DNA of 64,000 nt from Gammaproteobacteria bacterium. GTDB lineage: Bacteria > Pseudomonadota > Gammaproteobacteria > SZUA-152. The notes under the pieces are model-generated. The model had not been told where the DNA came from. It made no database searches and saw nothing but the letters and a program-made list of their open reading frames with translations. The stretch lies in contig JAKIUN010000004.1 of NCBI GenBank assembly GCA_021647505.1, positions 37,118 through 101,117 on the forward strand, in the 5' to 3' direction. Position numbers and translations under genes: made by a program. Numbering within the stretch: position 1 is the stretch's first letter; the number at the start of each line of letters is the position of its first letter. Positions 27,336 through 37,887 of the stretch are shown piece after piece.

Positions 27336-30227
27336 CTACGGTGGATTGGAGTACACCACACCGAAACGGGCCGTCTGTCCACTGTTGGGGTCAAGCAGCC
27401 GATAATAGGCACCGAGCCCCTGATCCACCACCGCCTCGTCGAGGATCACGACAAAACCGAGCTGCATGCCGCCAGCCAGCCAACCACTATTGAGCAGAGC
27501 AGGATCGCTGATAGCCAGCAGCTCGGTGCCACCGTTCTCCAATACGAAGCCCAGCAGGGGAATGGGCCGGTTAGAGGTGTTGAACAGGAAGAAGCCAAAA
27601 CGCGCCCCGGCCTGCACGACATCGTCAATACGCTCGGCATCGGCAAAGGCCGCGGGAATAATCACCACCAGCGGCTGCTCACCAGCGTAGAGCAGCCCAC
27701 GCCCCATCACCTCACTGCCCACCACCTGCGCCTCGATCAACAACAGGCCATTGGCCATGGTGGTGAAATCGAAACCGGCCTCTCCGCCACTGGTGCTTAC
27801 GGTGGTGCTGAATAATACCTGTCCACCCTGGCTTACGCTCACTACCACCAGGGTGCCATCGACCACTGTTGCCATGGCGCCGGCCGCCCGCAGGCGCAAG
27901 GTGATACGCGAACTGTCGGTATCGTTGTTGCGCAGCACGTTGGGGCTGGGCAGCACCACCAACGACACCGGGCGCTGCGGCTCAAAGGTGATATCCAGCA
28001 ACTGCTCAGCACTCAGCCCGGCGTACTCGGCGCGAATGCGCACGCTGCCGCCACGGTCGCTGGCCGCCACGACCCGGGCGCGGCTATCGGTCGTGTTGCC
28101 GACACTGGCCAGGGCTGGATCACTGCTAGACCAGATCACGTCATCGTCCAGCGGCTGGCTGCTGTCATCGGAAAAATCGGCGATGGCACTCAGGCGCACG
28201 CTTTCGCCACTGGCCAGCACCGTGACCGGGGCCGTGATACGCAGCCCGACCGGGGTGGCATCGGTCACCGCCACATCCAAGACCCGCTCGAGCCCGCCGA
28301 AGCGCGCCGTCAAACGCGCAGAACCCATAGCCCCGGCACGCACCCGAAACGGGTCACCATTGCTGACGCTGAGCACCGTCGGATTCGCGGAGGCCCATAC
28401 CGCCTGTGCCGTGACATCGCGGCGGCTGCCATCGGAATACACCGCTACGACACTGAAGCCCATCGTAGTACCACTGGCCAGGCGGGGGCTGGCCGGGGTG
28501 ATCTCCAGATCCATCAGGGTGGCAGTGCTCACCTGCACAGGGATACTGCCCGTTATCCCGTCCAGACTGGCACTGATGCGCGCCTCACCCGACTGCAAAG
28601 CCAACAGTTCACCGGCTTCGTCGATGCGCACGACATCCAGCTGCGCCGACTCCCAGCGCACCGCTGCACCAAGCGGCTGGGTGGAACCGTCGGAGAAACC
28701 ACCCACGGCACGCAGCATGAGACGCTCGCCGCTGGCCAGGCTGATCTCTGCCGGCTCGATGGTGATGACCTCAAGATACGCCGCCGTCACGCTCAATGGC
28801 ACGCTGGCCGAGATCCCACCGAGCTGGACACGAATACGCGTATCACCGACCGCCAGTCCCTGTACCTGCCCGGCCTGACCGTCGATATTGGCGACGGCGG
28901 CAATAGTCGGCTCATCGCTGGACCAGGTTACCTGGTCACTCAGTATTTTCAGGGAAGCGTCAGAATAGCGCCCCAGGGCCTGCATCCGCAGACCTGTGCC
29001 GACGGCCAAGCGCGGCGCCACCGGCTCCAGCTCCAGTGTTTGCAGGTTGGCGGCGCTGACGATCAACGTGGCCTGAACCTCAACTCCGTCCAGGGCGGCG
29101 CCGACCGTGACGGTACCGGCGGCCAGCGCCGTGGCCAGCCCCTCGTTGCCGACGGCGTTGGCGATGGCCAGACGGGCATCGTCGCTGCTGCGCCAGATGA
29201 CCTGTGCAGTGAGGTCACGCAGGCTACCGTCACTGAAGTGGCCCAGGGCCCGGAGCAGACGACTGAGGCCGGTCGGCAGATCCGCGCCGCCCAGATCCAG
29301 TTCCAGGCGGCTCAACACGGCATCGGTGACACGCACCGGTACCTCGATGCCCAGTCCGCCCACATCGGCGCGCAGGCTGGTGTCACCACTGACGAGGCCC
29401 CGCAACAGGCCACCCTCCAGGCTGGCAACGGCGGGTGTGTCGATCTGCCAGCGAGCCTGAACACTGAGATCCTGCTGGCTGCCGTCACTATAGAAACCAT
29501 CGATACGCAGCATGACCTCACTGCCAACGGGCAGCTCAACACTGGCGGGGGTAACACGCAGGGTGGTGAGGTCGGCATCGCTGACGGTGACATCGATCTG
29601 CGCGTTGAGGCCACCGAAACCGGCCTGTAAGACACCGCTGCCGACCGCCAGTGCAGTCAGGCGACCGGTGGTGGAAATACTGAAAAGAGTAGGATTGAGC
29701 GCCGTCCAGACAACCTGATCGTCCAGCGCCTGGCGGCTGCCATCACTGAACAGGCCAAAAACATTGAGCGGATATTGTGTGCCCTTGGCCAGTCGCAGCC
29801 CGGCGGGCTCAATATCGAGGCGTCGCAAAGTAGCCGCTGTAACCTCGATGGACGCCTCGGCATCATGCCCGTCAAAGCTGGCACGAATGTGGGTACGAGC
29901 GGCTGACAGGGCATGAATACGGCCATTCTCAGCCACGCTGAGCGCCGTTGTATCGTCGCTGCGCCAGGCAACGCTGTCGCTAAGATCGCGCCGGCTGCCA
30001 TCGCTGTACAGGCCAGTGGCATGGAGGCTCAGCTCGGTGCCGACGGCCAGGCTGGCGGATGCCGGGCTGAGTTCAAGGCGTTGCAAACCCGCTTGCCCGC
30101 CATCCGGAGTCGGCGCTGGGGTCGGAGTGCTCGAACCACCACAAGCAACGAGCAACAACAGACACAAAATGGCAAGCAGCCGATAAAAGCAGCACCGGAA
30201 ATGATGCTGATCGCTGGTATTTTCCAC
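27336..30227 (-). CDS. Giant Ig-like (BIG2) repeat lipoprotein
   Basis: The protein has 963 residues with a lipoprotein signal ending in 'LLVAC'. A short Pro/Thr linker is followed by about eight BIG2-type domains of ~85 residues. Each begins like 'LQRLELSPASASLAVGTEL' and contains 'YSDGSRRDLSDSVAW'. A ninth, more divergent Ig/invasin-like domain and a ~120-residue C-terminal domain follow. Such proteins are usually outer-membrane or surface adhesins. It stands alone between two MITE-like copies. Near-identical repeats could recombine, giving length variants. The C-terminal domain is unknown to me. Confidence 0.85.
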   Translation of the reverse strand: MENTSDQHHFRCCFYRLLAILCLLLLVACGGSSTPTPAPTPDGGQAGLQRLELSPASASLAVGTELSLHATGLYSDGSRRDLSDSVAWRSDDTTALSVAENGRIHALSAARTHIRASFDGHDAEASIEVTAATLRRLDIEPAGLRLAKGTQYPLNVFGLFSDGSRQALDDQVVWTALNPTLFSISTTGRLTALAVGSGVLQAGFGGLNAQIDVTVSDADLTTLRVTPASVELPVGSEVMLRIDGFYSDGSQQDLSVQARWQIDTPAVASLEGGLLRGLVSGDTSLRADVGGLGIEVPVRVTDAVLSRLELDLGGADLPTGLSRLLRALGHFSDGSLRDLTAQVIWRSSDDARLAIANAVGNEGLATALAAGTVTVGAALDGVEVQATLIVSAANLQTLELEPVAPRLAVGTGLRMQALGRYSDASLKILSDQVTWSSDEPTIAAVANIDGQAGQVQGLAVGDTRIRVQLGGISASVPLSVTAAYLEVITIEPAEISLASGERLMLRAVGGFSDGSTQPLGAAVRWESAQLDVVRIDEAGELLALQSGEARISASLDGITGSIPVQVSTATLMDLEITPASPRLASGTTMGFSVVAVYSDGSRRDVTAQAVWASANPTVLSVSNGDPFRVRAGAMGSARLTARFGGLERVLDVAVTDATPVGLRITAPVTVLASGESVRLSAIADFSDDSSQPLDDDVIWSSSDPALASVGNTTDSRARVVAASDRGGSVRIRAEYAGLSAEQLLDITFEPQRPVSLVVLPSPNVLRNNDTDSSRITLRLRAAGAMATVVDGTLVVVSVSQGGQVLFSTTVSTSGGEAGFDFTTMANGLLLIEAQVVGSEVMGRGLLYAGEQPLVVIIPAAFADAERIDDVVQAGARFGFFLFNTSNRPIPLLGFVLENGGTELLAISDPALLNSGWLAGGMQLGFVVILDEAVVDQGLGAYYRLLDPNSGQTARFGVVYSNPP

Positions 30228-30408
30228 GTCCTGCCCTCACTGTCGAGACGGAGAACCAAATCTCCCTCAGGCACACACCGAAGATGGCGTGAAATATGCC
30301 CAGTTCCTGTCAGTTTATAGCGGCCCACCGGGGTTTTCCTTGATCTTGACCCGGGAATTAACGGTCTATCACTTGGACATTTGCGCGGGCTTGACCAGGG
30401 TCTTTACT

Positions 30409-30542
30409 CAATGCCATTAAGCTAGTGTAGGTTGGCGGTGAGCCTGCGAACCCCAACCAAACCAACCCTGTTGGAGTTCCTGCGTCACCACCAACCACCA
30501 ACCACCAACAAGCAGGACGTCAGGCTTAACTTAATGGCATTG
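30409..30542. mobile_element. MITE-like element, copy 2
   Basis: CAATGCCATTAAGCTAGTG begins this copy and, on the other strand from the right end, CAATGCCATTAAGTTAAGCC closes it. The inner GTAGGTTGGCGGTGAGCCTG matches copy 1. The right end contains a small array of CCAACCA units. It ends 5 bp before the stop codon of the DUF3187 gene and may also act as its terminator. Confidence 0.75.
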
Positions 30543-30547
30543 AGTCG

Positions 30548-31546
30548 TTACTGCTGTACAACGATGGCGGCATGAAACACCACGTCGGGGGCGGTAGCGA
30601 CGGCGATATCCTCCACCACCGCCAGCTCAATGCGGGTATGTTTAGCCAGACGCAGGCTGCCACCCACGCTGAGCTGCAGGGAATCGTCGCCCAGCTGGGT
30701 CAATTCACTGTCTCGATAGATGGCCTCATTGAAATCCAGCTGCACCTTCAGTGACAGCCGCGGCAGCACCCAGACACCCGCACCCAGACTGCCAAATAGG
30801 ACACTGCTGCGCTGCTGCTCGGGCAGCACATCACCCCTGTCCATCAGCAGCACGCCCAGGCCACCAAACACCGAGGCCGACGGCCCCAGCCCATAACCGC
30901 CATAGCCACCATTCAACCACAAAGCCAAATCCGTGCCACCACTGCCGTGCAGCTGTTCACTGTCGCCGGTGGGAAGTTTCAGACTGGCTCGCAGAGCAAC
31001 AGCGGTGTCGTCGCCCGCGCCCGGACGCAGCAGCTGCCAGCCACCGCTGAGACGGATATCACCCACACCATCGCCTTCCAGCGCCTGACTGACCAACGTC
31101 TGGCCATCGCGCACATACCGGTAATTCAACGCATTATCGGGTACGTCTGTCCGCCCACCTTGCGACATACCGAAAGTATCGTGCCAACGTCGGATAAAAC
31201 TATCCAGCACGCCCCCACTGTGCGACACATAGGGGATCTGTATCCCCCATTCGAAATTGCGTCCGCCATGGCCGCTGAAGACCAGGGTCAGGCGCGTGGT
31301 CTCGCCATCGAGAATAATGGATTCCGTACCCGACCGGCCGACGCTGAAGTTGTTGGCGAGATCCATTTGCAGGCGGTAGCTCTGTTCACCCGGATCGAGA
31401 ATACGCGCCGCTTCGATGGCCGGCAGACCATAGAGCTGCACCAGCGGGCTCTGATTGAAGGTAAAGAATGGCGTTACCGGGCGTGCCTGTGCGCCCAGTG
31501 ACAGCAACAAGAAGGTGCCGAGGACAATGCAACAAAACCATTTCAT
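30548..31546 (-). CDS. DUF3187 family exported protein
   Basis: The protein has 332 residues with a signal peptide ending 'LSLGAQA'. It is a beta-rich protein with '[20 protein letters not shown]' near the start and '[20 protein letters not shown]', as in DUF3187 (PF11383). Alternating strands suggest an outer-membrane barrel. The ATG at 31546 overlaps the argH stop as ATGA, so it is coupled to argH, which has no obvious functional link. The role is unknown. Confidence 0.78.
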   Translation of the reverse strand: MKWFCCIVLGTFLLLSLGAQARPVTPFFTFNQSPLVQLYGLPAIEAARILDPGEQSYRLQMDLANNFSVGRSGTESIILDGETTRLTLVFSGHGGRNFEWGIQIPYVSHSGGVLDSFIRRWHDTFGMSQGGRTDVPDNALNYRYVRDGQTLVSQALEGDGVGDIRLSGGWQLLRPGAGDDTAVALRASLKLPTGDSEQLHGSGGTDLALWLNGGYGGYGLGPSASVFGGLGVLLMDRGDVLPEQQRSSVLFGSLGAGVWVLPRLSLKVQLDFNEAIYRDSELTQLGDDSLQLSVGGSLRLAKHTRIELAVVEDIAVATAPDVVFHAAIVVQQ

Positions 31547-32952
31547 GCGCCTGTAACACCCTCTGTTTCCTGCAACCACTGCCGTGCACGGGTGCAGGCG
31601 GCGCGCACTTGTGCGGGCGCGGTGCCACCGATGTGATTGCGCGCCGCCACCGAACCATCAAGGCTCAGCACGTCGAACACATCAGCGTCGATATGGCCGG
31701 AAAACGACTGCAACTGTGCCAGCGTCATATCGGCCAGGTCACAATTCTCTTTCACACCCAGGGCCACAGCCTTACCCACCACCTCGTGGGCATCGCGGAA
31801 GGGCACACCCTTGCGTACCAGGTAGTCGGCCAGATCCGTGGCGGTCGAGAAGCCGGAACGCGCCGCCTCGCGCATGCTGTCGCGCCTGGGTGTGATAGCG
31901 GGAATCATGTCGGCAAAGACATGCAGGCAGGCGCGCAGGGTATCGACGGTGTCGAACAGCGGCTCTTTATCCTCCTGGTTGTCTTTGTTATAGGCCAGTG
32001 GCTGGCCCTTCATCAGGGTCAACAGGGCGACCAGGTGGCCGTTGACGCGGCCGGTCTTGCCACGGATCAATTCCGGCACATCCGGATTCTTCTTCTGCGG
32101 CATGATGCTGGAGCCGGTGCAGAAGCTATCGCCCAGCTCGATGAAGTTGAACTGCGCCGAGGCCCAAATCACCAACTCCTCGGAGAAGCGTGACAGGTGC
32201 ATCATCAGTAGTGCGGCATCGGCGACAAATTCGATAGCGAAGTCACGATCGCTCACCGCGTCCAACGAGTTTTCGCACACGCCATCGAAGCCTAATAGTT
32301 CAGCGCTGTATTCACGGTCAATGGGATAAGAGGTGCCGGCCAGGGCGGCGGCGCCCAGGGGCAGCACGTTGAGCCGCTCGGCGCAGTCCGTCAGGCGGCC
32401 GTGGTCGCGTTTGAGCATCTCGAACCAGGCCAGCAAGTGATGCCCGAAGGTTACCGGTTGAGCGGTCTGCAGGTGGGTGAAGCCGGGCATGATGGTGTCG
32501 GCCTCGGCTTCCGCCAAAACCACCAGTGCGGCCTGCAAGCGTGTGAGTCCACTGATGATCGCGGCCAGTTCATCGCGCAGATAGAGACGAATATCGGTGG
32601 CTACCTGATCGTTGCGCGAGCGGCCGGTGTGCAGTTTCTTGCCCACATCACCGATAAGCTCGATGAGGCGTGCCTCGATATTCATGTGCACGTCTTCGCG
32701 GGCAATGGACCAGTCGAACTCACCGCGTTCAATCTCCGCTTCGATGACCTGCAAGCCATCGATGATGGCATTACATTCAGTCTCCGTGAGCACGCCCACC
32801 CGGGCCAGCATGGTGGCGTGAGCGGTGGAGCCTCTGATGTCGTGGGCGTAAAGGCGCTTGTCAAAGGTGACCGAGGCGGTAAAGGCCTCGACAAAGGCGT
32901 CGGTGGGTTCGCTGAAACGGCCACCCCAGGGTTTTTCGATGTGCTTGCTCAT
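31543..32952 (-). CDS. argH: Argininosuccinate lyase ArgH
   Basis: This enzyme catalyses the last step of arginine synthesis, argininosuccinate to arginine plus fumarate. The protein has 469 residues, full length. It has the fumarase/aspartase superfamily signature '[12 protein letters not shown]' and the ArgH N-terminus '[19 protein letters not shown]'. It is transcribed away from algZ, an arrangement also known from pseudomonads. Its stop overlaps the start of the DUF3187 gene. Confidence 0.97.
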   Translation of the reverse strand: MSKHIEKPWGGRFSEPTDAFVEAFTASVTFDKRLYAHDIRGSTAHATMLARVGVLTETECNAIIDGLQVIEAEIERGEFDWSIAREDVHMNIEARLIELIGDVGKKLHTGRSRNDQVATDIRLYLRDELAAIISGLTRLQAALVVLAEAEADTIMPGFTHLQTAQPVTFGHHLLAWFEMLKRDHGRLTDCAERLNVLPLGAAALAGTSYPIDREYSAELLGFDGVCENSLDAVSDRDFAIEFVADAALLMMHLSRFSEELVIWASAQFNFIELGDSFCTGSSIMPQKKNPDVPELIRGKTGRVNGHLVALLTLMKGQPLAYNKDNQEDKEPLFDTVDTLRACLHVFADMIPAITPRRDSMREAARSGFSTATDLADYLVRKGVPFRDAHEVVGKAVALGVKENCDLADMTLAQLQSFSGHIDADVFDVLSLDGSVAARNHIGGTAPAQVRAACTRARQWLQETEGVTGA

Positions 32953-33086
32953 TGTTTCGTAAACTCGGGTATCTATGCTTTAAACTGGCAAAATCAAGAA
33001 TCCGCGCAGTATAGCCGATATTGCCCGCAGACCGGGCGCAAGCCGCATCGACGATGCCACGACTGACACGCTACACTCGGCCACAA

Positions 33087-34181
33087 ATGAACACGCAAAC
33101 CCATTCTAAAGCCACCACCGACAACTTTTTCCTGCCGGACTTCTGTTCCGTGCGCATGGTCTTCGCAGTGGTGGTCATCAGTGAGTTGCTGGCCATCGTC
33201 CTGACCCTGGCGCCCCTGGAAAGCCGTGCTGGGCGCTGGGAAGATCTCAGCATCATCTCCCTGTTTGTACAGTGGGTTGGCCTGAGCAGCGCCGCCGTAC
33301 TGTGCCTTTGCCGCCCTCGACTGAGCCGCATGAGCGAAACACGGGCCGCCATTGTCAGCTATTTATTGTTGCTCACCACCACCCTGGTGATTACCGAACT
33401 AGCTCGCTGGATCGGCCAGGCGATGCCCTATGCTGATATCGGCAACCACTGGAACTCCGGCAACTGGCACAGCGACCTGCTGCTGCGCAATCTCGGCATC
33501 AGCGCTATCGTCAGCGCCCTGGTTCTGCGCTACTTTTACGTTCAGCATCAATGGAAACAAAACATACGTGCCGAGGCCGAGGCGCGCCTGCAGGCATTAC
33601 AATCGCGCATCCGTCCACACTTCCTGTTCAACAGCCTTAACACTATCGCCAGCCTTACACAGATCAACCCGCAGCAAGCTGAGGAAGCCGTCGAAAATCT
33701 CGCCGACCTGTTCCGCAACAGCATGGCCGATGCCAGTCACCAGATTACCCTGAAAGAGGAACTCGCCCTGTCGCGGCGCTATCTGGAAATCGAGAAACTG
33801 CGTCTCGGCGAACGCCTGCAACTGCGCTGGTGTGTCGACGAACTGCCGGATAACGCCCTGGTGCCACGCCTCATTATTCAGCCTTTGCTGGAAAATGCCA
33901 TTTACCACGGCATTGAAACCTTGGGGGCGGGCGGTATTATCGGCATCGACGGCCACCGGTATGGCGAGGAAATATGTATCAGTATTACTAACCCTCTCGC
34001 CGCGCGGGGGGATACCAGACAGCACGAAGGTAACCGCATCGCAGTGGAAAATATCCGTCAGCGCCTGGCCGCCATCTATGGCGAACAGGGAAACCTCACC
34101 ACACAGTCCGATACCGACAGCTATATCACCACCATTACACTCCCCTACATAACACTCAACGATGTGGGGCCCCGGCAATGA
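33087..34181 (+). CDS. algZ: Sensor histidine kinase AlgZ/FimS (LytS type)
   Basis: The protein has 364 residues with four membrane helices in the first ~150 residues, then a His_kinase domain. The motif 'LQSRIRPHFLFNSLNTIASL' carries the phospho-accepting His178. The ATPase region follows with 'LIIQPLLENAIYHGIE'. The start at 33087 avoids 22 residues of the longer ORF that look like spacer. It overlaps algR by 4 bp. In Pseudomonas this pair controls alginate, twitching motility and virulence genes. Confidence 0.9.
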   Translation: MNTQTHSKATTDNFFLPDFCSVRMVFAVVVISELLAIVLTLAPLESRAGRWEDLSIISLFVQWVGLSSAAVLCLCRPRLSRMSETRAAIVSYLLLLTTTLVITELARWIGQAMPYADIGNHWNSGNWHSDLLLRNLGISAIVSALVLRYFYVQHQWKQNIRAEAEARLQALQSRIRPHFLFNSLNTIASLTQINPQQAEEAVENLADLFRNSMADASHQITLKEELALSRRYLEIEKLRLGERLQLRWCVDELPDNALVPRLIIQPLLENAIYHGIETLGAGGIIGIDGHRYGEEICISITNPLAARGDTRQHEGNRIAVENIRQRLAAIYGEQGNLTTQSDTDSYITTITLPYITLNDVGPRQ

Positions 34182-34930
34182 AGGTATTGATCGTCGATGA
34201 TGAACCGCTGGCCCGCACCCGCCTGGTACGCCTGCTGAATGATATGGACGAGATCGAAACCGCTGGCGAAGCCGGCACCGGGCGCGAGGCGATTGAGCTG
34301 ACCGATGAGCTAAGTCCGGATATCGTCCTGCTCGATATCCGTATGCCGGAAATGGACGGACTTGAGGCCGCCATGCACCTGTCACAACTCGACAGCCCAC
34401 CGGCAATCATTTTCACCACCGCCTACAATGAGCACGCCCTGGCCGCCTTCGAGGCCAATGCCGTGGACTATCTATTGAAACCCATTCGCCACGAACGTCT
34501 GGCGGATGCCTTGGCCCGGGCACGACGTATCAACCGTGCCCAGTTGCTCGACATCGGCCAACAGGAAGGCAACGAAGAGGGTGCACATGCACGCACCCAC
34601 ATCAGCGCCACCATAGGCGGCAGTTTGCAGTTAATTCCCGCTGCAGAAATAATCTATTTTCAGGCTGAACAGAAATACGTCACGGTACGACATCTTGGTG
34701 GACAGTTGCTAATCGATGATCCACTGAAGTCACTGGAGGTGGAATTCGGTGACCGCTTCCTACGCGTGCACCGCAACTCCCTGGTCGCCATGCAGTCGGT
34801 GCAGGGCCTGGAGCGTATCCCCGGCGGGCGCTATGAAATCTTTTTCCGCACCATCGATGACCGGCTAGAGGTCAGCCGGCGACTGGCAACGACCGTGCGC
34901 AAACGCTTGAAGGGTTTGGGTCAGGGCTGA
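34178..34930 (+). CDS. algR: LytTR-type response regulator AlgR
   Basis: The protein has 250 residues. Residues 1–~120 form a receiver domain with acidic pocket 'VDDEP', phosphorylated Asp53 in 'LLDIRMPEMDG' and the conserved 'LLKPI' lysine. Residues ~145–248 form a LytTR DNA-binding domain ('FQAEQKYVTVRHLGGQLLID', 'LRVHRNSLVA'). It is coupled to algZ by a 4-bp overlap. In pseudomonads hemC follows; here a block of exported proteins follows instead. Confidence 0.93.
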   Translation: MKVLIVDDEPLARTRLVRLLNDMDEIETAGEAGTGREAIELTDELSPDIVLLDIRMPEMDGLEAAMHLSQLDSPPAIIFTTAYNEHALAAFEANAVDYLLKPIRHERLADALARARRINRAQLLDIGQQEGNEEGAHARTHISATIGGSLQLIPAAEIIYFQAEQKYVTVRHLGGQLLIDDPLKSLEVEFGDRFLRVHRNSLVAMQSVQGLERIPGGRYEIFFRTIDDRLEVSRRLATTVRKRLKGLGQG

Positions 34931-35250
34931 ATCAGGCACATAGCAATAAAAACTGTTCACCATGGAGGCACGGAGCACAACCGTTCTCACCATCAAATAT
35001 TTACTGACAAAAATGCAAACGACGCGATTCGCTAGCAAACACCAGCATCCTACATTAACGATCAAAGCAATTTTCCTGCGAACTTCATCAGCAACAAACG
35101 ATCCAGCAGAAAACTATTTCGCTATAAAAAACAAGGCATACAGGGTATTGTACTGTCGGTTCAAACGCTTAGACATTTGAATAAAAGGCCTAAGCAGTAG
35201 GCTGCGAGGAACTCACCCCAAAGAGATTAACAATAAACGGGCGGGAAGAA
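34931..35250. other. AT-rich spacer at a synteny break
   Basis: About 320 bp, clearly more AT-rich than the genes to the left. No gene is supported; the 72-residue ORF at 34962 has no ribosome site and no recognisable fold. It marks the border between the conserved argH–algZR block and the Ig-lipoprotein cluster. Confidence 0.45.
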
Positions 35251-36258
35251 ATGAAACAATCAACTATAATTACCAGGTTTTTACTGGCCTCGCTGATATC
35301 AGTATTACTACTGGCATGCGCCAGTGAAAATAATGATGATAACGGGAAAGGTGACGGCAATCAGGTGCCGGTGATCAGCGGCACTCCCGCCACTACCGTC
35401 AATGAAGGCAGCGCCTATCACTTTACACCAACAGCCTCCGATGGTGACAGCGATGACAGCCTTACCTTCGCGATAAGCAACAAACCCGCCTGGGCCAGCT
35501 TCAATAACCAGATGGGTGTTCTTAGAGGCACACCCGGCCTGGACGATGCGGCTGATTATAACAACATCATCATCAGCGTCAGTGACGGTAGCGCCTCGGC
35601 CCAGCTGCCCGCCTTTACCATCACGGTCGTCGATGTCAGCCCAGCACTTGAGGTTAACACGCACAGCCCCACCACCCTGGCGAACGACACAGCGTTGCAC
35701 AGCAACATCACGATCACGTTCAATGCCCCACTGGATATGGCGACGGTGACAAGCACTTCGGTAACACTGCAAGGAACAAGCAACACAGCCATCCAAACCA
35801 CACTGAGCACGAACAATCAAACCATTACCATTGACCCAGCCAGTAACCTTGAGCCGCTTACAACCTACACCGTCACCATCACTACCGCCGTTACCAGTGC
35901 AGATGGGGCGGTATTGGATCGTGATTATTCCTGGGGTTTCACCACCGTGGAAAGCTCTGTGATTGATCCATCAAGAGTGACTGTCAACCTCGGTTGGAAT
36001 GCCGGTGATGTTACCAATACCGACATATCGCCCAGCGGTTACTCGATCTATTACGGTCGCCAAAGTGGCAGTCTCACCGACAACATTGATGTTGGCATGA
36101 CCACATCAAGAGCATTAAGTGGCAGCGAATTCAATTTCACTGACATTGGTGAATACTACTTCCATGTCGTGGCCTATAACGTAGATAAGTCCCTGTTCTC
36201 TGCGCCCAGCACAGAAGTAATGATTGATATCCGTCCACAATTTACAGGGCAAAAATAA
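35251..36258 (+). CDS. Ig-module lipoprotein A (He_PIG, Big_5, FN3-like)
   Basis: The protein has 335 residues with lipobox 'LLAC'. An Asn/Asp-rich linker is followed by a putative-Ig (He_PIG) module at ~40–128 ('NEGSAYHFTPTASD', 'WASFNNQMGVLRGTPG'), a Big_5-type module at ~130–232 ('ITITFNAPLDMATVTSTSV', 'YSWGFTT'), and a C-terminal FN3-like module ('VTVNLGWNAGDVTNTD', 'YYFHVVAYNVDKS'). The first two modules are nearly the same as in the lipoprotein at 37888. Its stop overlaps the start of the hydrolase gene as TAATG. Surface carbohydrate binding is plausible but not shown. Confidence 0.75.
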   Translation: MKQSTIITRFLLASLISVLLLACASENNDDNGKGDGNQVPVISGTPATTVNEGSAYHFTPTASDGDSDDSLTFAISNKPAWASFNNQMGVLRGTPGLDDAADYNNIIISVSDGSASAQLPAFTITVVDVSPALEVNTHSPTTLANDTALHSNITITFNAPLDMATVTSTSVTLQGTSNTAIQTTLSTNNQTITIDPASNLEPLTTYTVTITTAVTSADGAVLDRDYSWGFTTVESSVIDPSRVTVNLGWNAGDVTNTDISPSGYSIYYGRQSGSLTDNIDVGMTTSRALSGSEFNFTDIGEYYFHVVAYNVDKSLFSAPSTEVMIDIRPQFTGQK

Positions 36259-37799
36259 TGACGTTTTTTACACAACAACAAAAACACAAACTTTTTCAAT
36301 ACCCGCTCCAGAGGCATTCTTTACTCGGCGCTGTCATGGTCTCACTGGCACTACTGGCCGGCTCGGCAAGCGCACAAAACTTCCCGCACATAAAAACATT
36401 TGGTTTTGACTATGCTCCCCTGAATAATCGCCTAGCGGAGGCCACATGGCTGGCACAGCATCATGATTGGATTATAGGGGGTGGCAACAACTGGGACACA
36501 CAGCTCTATAACACTATTAAGGAGGCAAACCCTGACACCAAGATCATGCGTTATTTGGCTTACCATAGCATCGCCCCTGATGCTATGACTTGGCTTGAAA
36601 ACTGGGCAGATAATAATGGCTACGATCCGGAAGATATTTACTATCACTATCATACTGACTCTGAAGTGAAAACACTCAGCGGCAGCATAACCGTACCGGG
36701 CTTTGGGCCAAATGGTAGTGCGGCCATGCTTGAAGAGGCACGCGCACGTGTACGCTGGAATGGTGGTTGGGTAGGCATTAACCCATCTTCAACAGTTTTC
36801 CGGCGCGCCTTTGAGGCATATGCACTGTATGAAATCAGCGTCGCCGGATCTCCCGGCACCTTTTTGGACGGTGTATTTCTGGATACTTTCGATGGCATAC
36901 AAAATAGCGGGCCATGGACCAGCAATTTACAAAACACGATTGAACTAAACCCGGATGGCAGCCGTAGTATTGAGGCGGTCTACAACCAAGTGCAGCAAGA
37001 CCTCCTAGACGCCAAAATGGAGCTGGAAGCATTTCTCAAACGACAGACCGGTAATAATTCATTTGTAGTCAACGTCAACGCCGCTGATGCCGATATTGTC
37101 TATCAGTGGTTCCCTGACCTTTATGTGGACGAGCGCGACAAAACAATGCATCTCACTATCGAGTATATGGTGACAAGTACCAGCGGAAGGTCTCGCATTC
37201 CCCGCCTTAGGGATGTTTATGACGATCTAGAAAATGGTCGCAAAATGCTAATCCGCAGTCAAACCAATGTCAGCTCAAATATGCAGGATATTCCCTATGG
37301 ATTTACCCGCTTCATCCTGGCAACACATTATCTGATAAACCACGAAAATGCCCATTTTATGTATCATGAAGGTAATGCCGGCAACTATGGTGGCACTCCC
37401 TATGGCAACTTCCGAACCAGTCATTGGCATAGAAACATGGAGATAAATATTGGCGTGCCTGCCACGCGAGCAGGTACTGACTCGTGGGGCACTGAAAATA
37501 CTGACCGTTTTTATGAGCTTGCCGGCGGCAGCGGCTACAGTGTCCTGGCCCGTGAGTATTCCAACGCACTGGTAGTGGCAAAATTTGGACGTGGTGGATG
37601 GGCGAATATTGGCAACAACTCGGCCATTTATCAACTGGGTGGCAACTATTACCCCCTGCTCGAAGACAACAGCACGGGTGCTGCCGTTACCAGTGTGACG
37701 CTGGGTGAGAGCGAGGGTGTTATTTTACTTAAAAACCCGGTGATTGGCCACCTTCCACGCCCACAAATCACCGAATCGAGCTTTGCAATAAGGCCATAA
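36258..37799 (+). CDS. Putative secreted glycoside hydrolase (GHL15-like)
   Basis: The protein has 513 residues with an N-terminal export signal ending 'LLAGSASAQ'. The body looks like a TIM-barrel hydrolase of the uncharacterised GHL15 group: 'HIKTFGFDYAPLNNRLAEA', 'DTKIMRYLAYHSI', and 'GTFLDGVFLDTFDG', the last with acidic residues at a strand end that are candidate catalytic groups. The family and reaction are unproven. It is translationally coupled to the preceding Ig lipoprotein and followed by a second one, suggesting the three proteins work on the same polysaccharide. Confidence 0.62.
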   Translation: MTFFTQQQKHKLFQYPLQRHSLLGAVMVSLALLAGSASAQNFPHIKTFGFDYAPLNNRLAEATWLAQHHDWIIGGGNNWDTQLYNTIKEANPDTKIMRYLAYHSIAPDAMTWLENWADNNGYDPEDIYYHYHTDSEVKTLSGSITVPGFGPNGSAAMLEEARARVRWNGGWVGINPSSTVFRRAFEAYALYEISVAGSPGTFLDGVFLDTFDGIQNSGPWTSNLQNTIELNPDGSRSIEAVYNQVQQDLLDAKMELEAFLKRQTGNNSFVVNVNAADADIVYQWFPDLYVDERDKTMHLTIEYMVTSTSGRSRIPRLRDVYDDLENGRKMLIRSQTNVSSNMQDIPYGFTRFILATHYLINHENAHFMYHEGNAGNYGGTPYGNFRTSHWHRNMEINIGVPATRAGTDSWGTENTDRFYELAGGSGYSVLAREYSNALVVAKFGRGGWANIGNNSAIYQLGGNYYPLLEDNSTGAAVTSVTLGESEGVILLKNPVIGHLPRPQITESSFAIRP

Positions 37800-37887
37800 A
37801 TTACGGATATCAAACGGCACAATGAAGATGTCGCTAATTGGAATTAAGGGTTCGCACAACAATAACTTAAATTCGGCAGGTAAAGAA

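Noticed and set aside
27751-28878. 375-residue plus-strand ORF
   Set aside because: Shadow of the Ig-repeat gene on the other strand.
34962-35180. 72-residue plus-strand ORF after algR
   Set aside because: AT-rich spacer, no family features, no convincing ribosome site.
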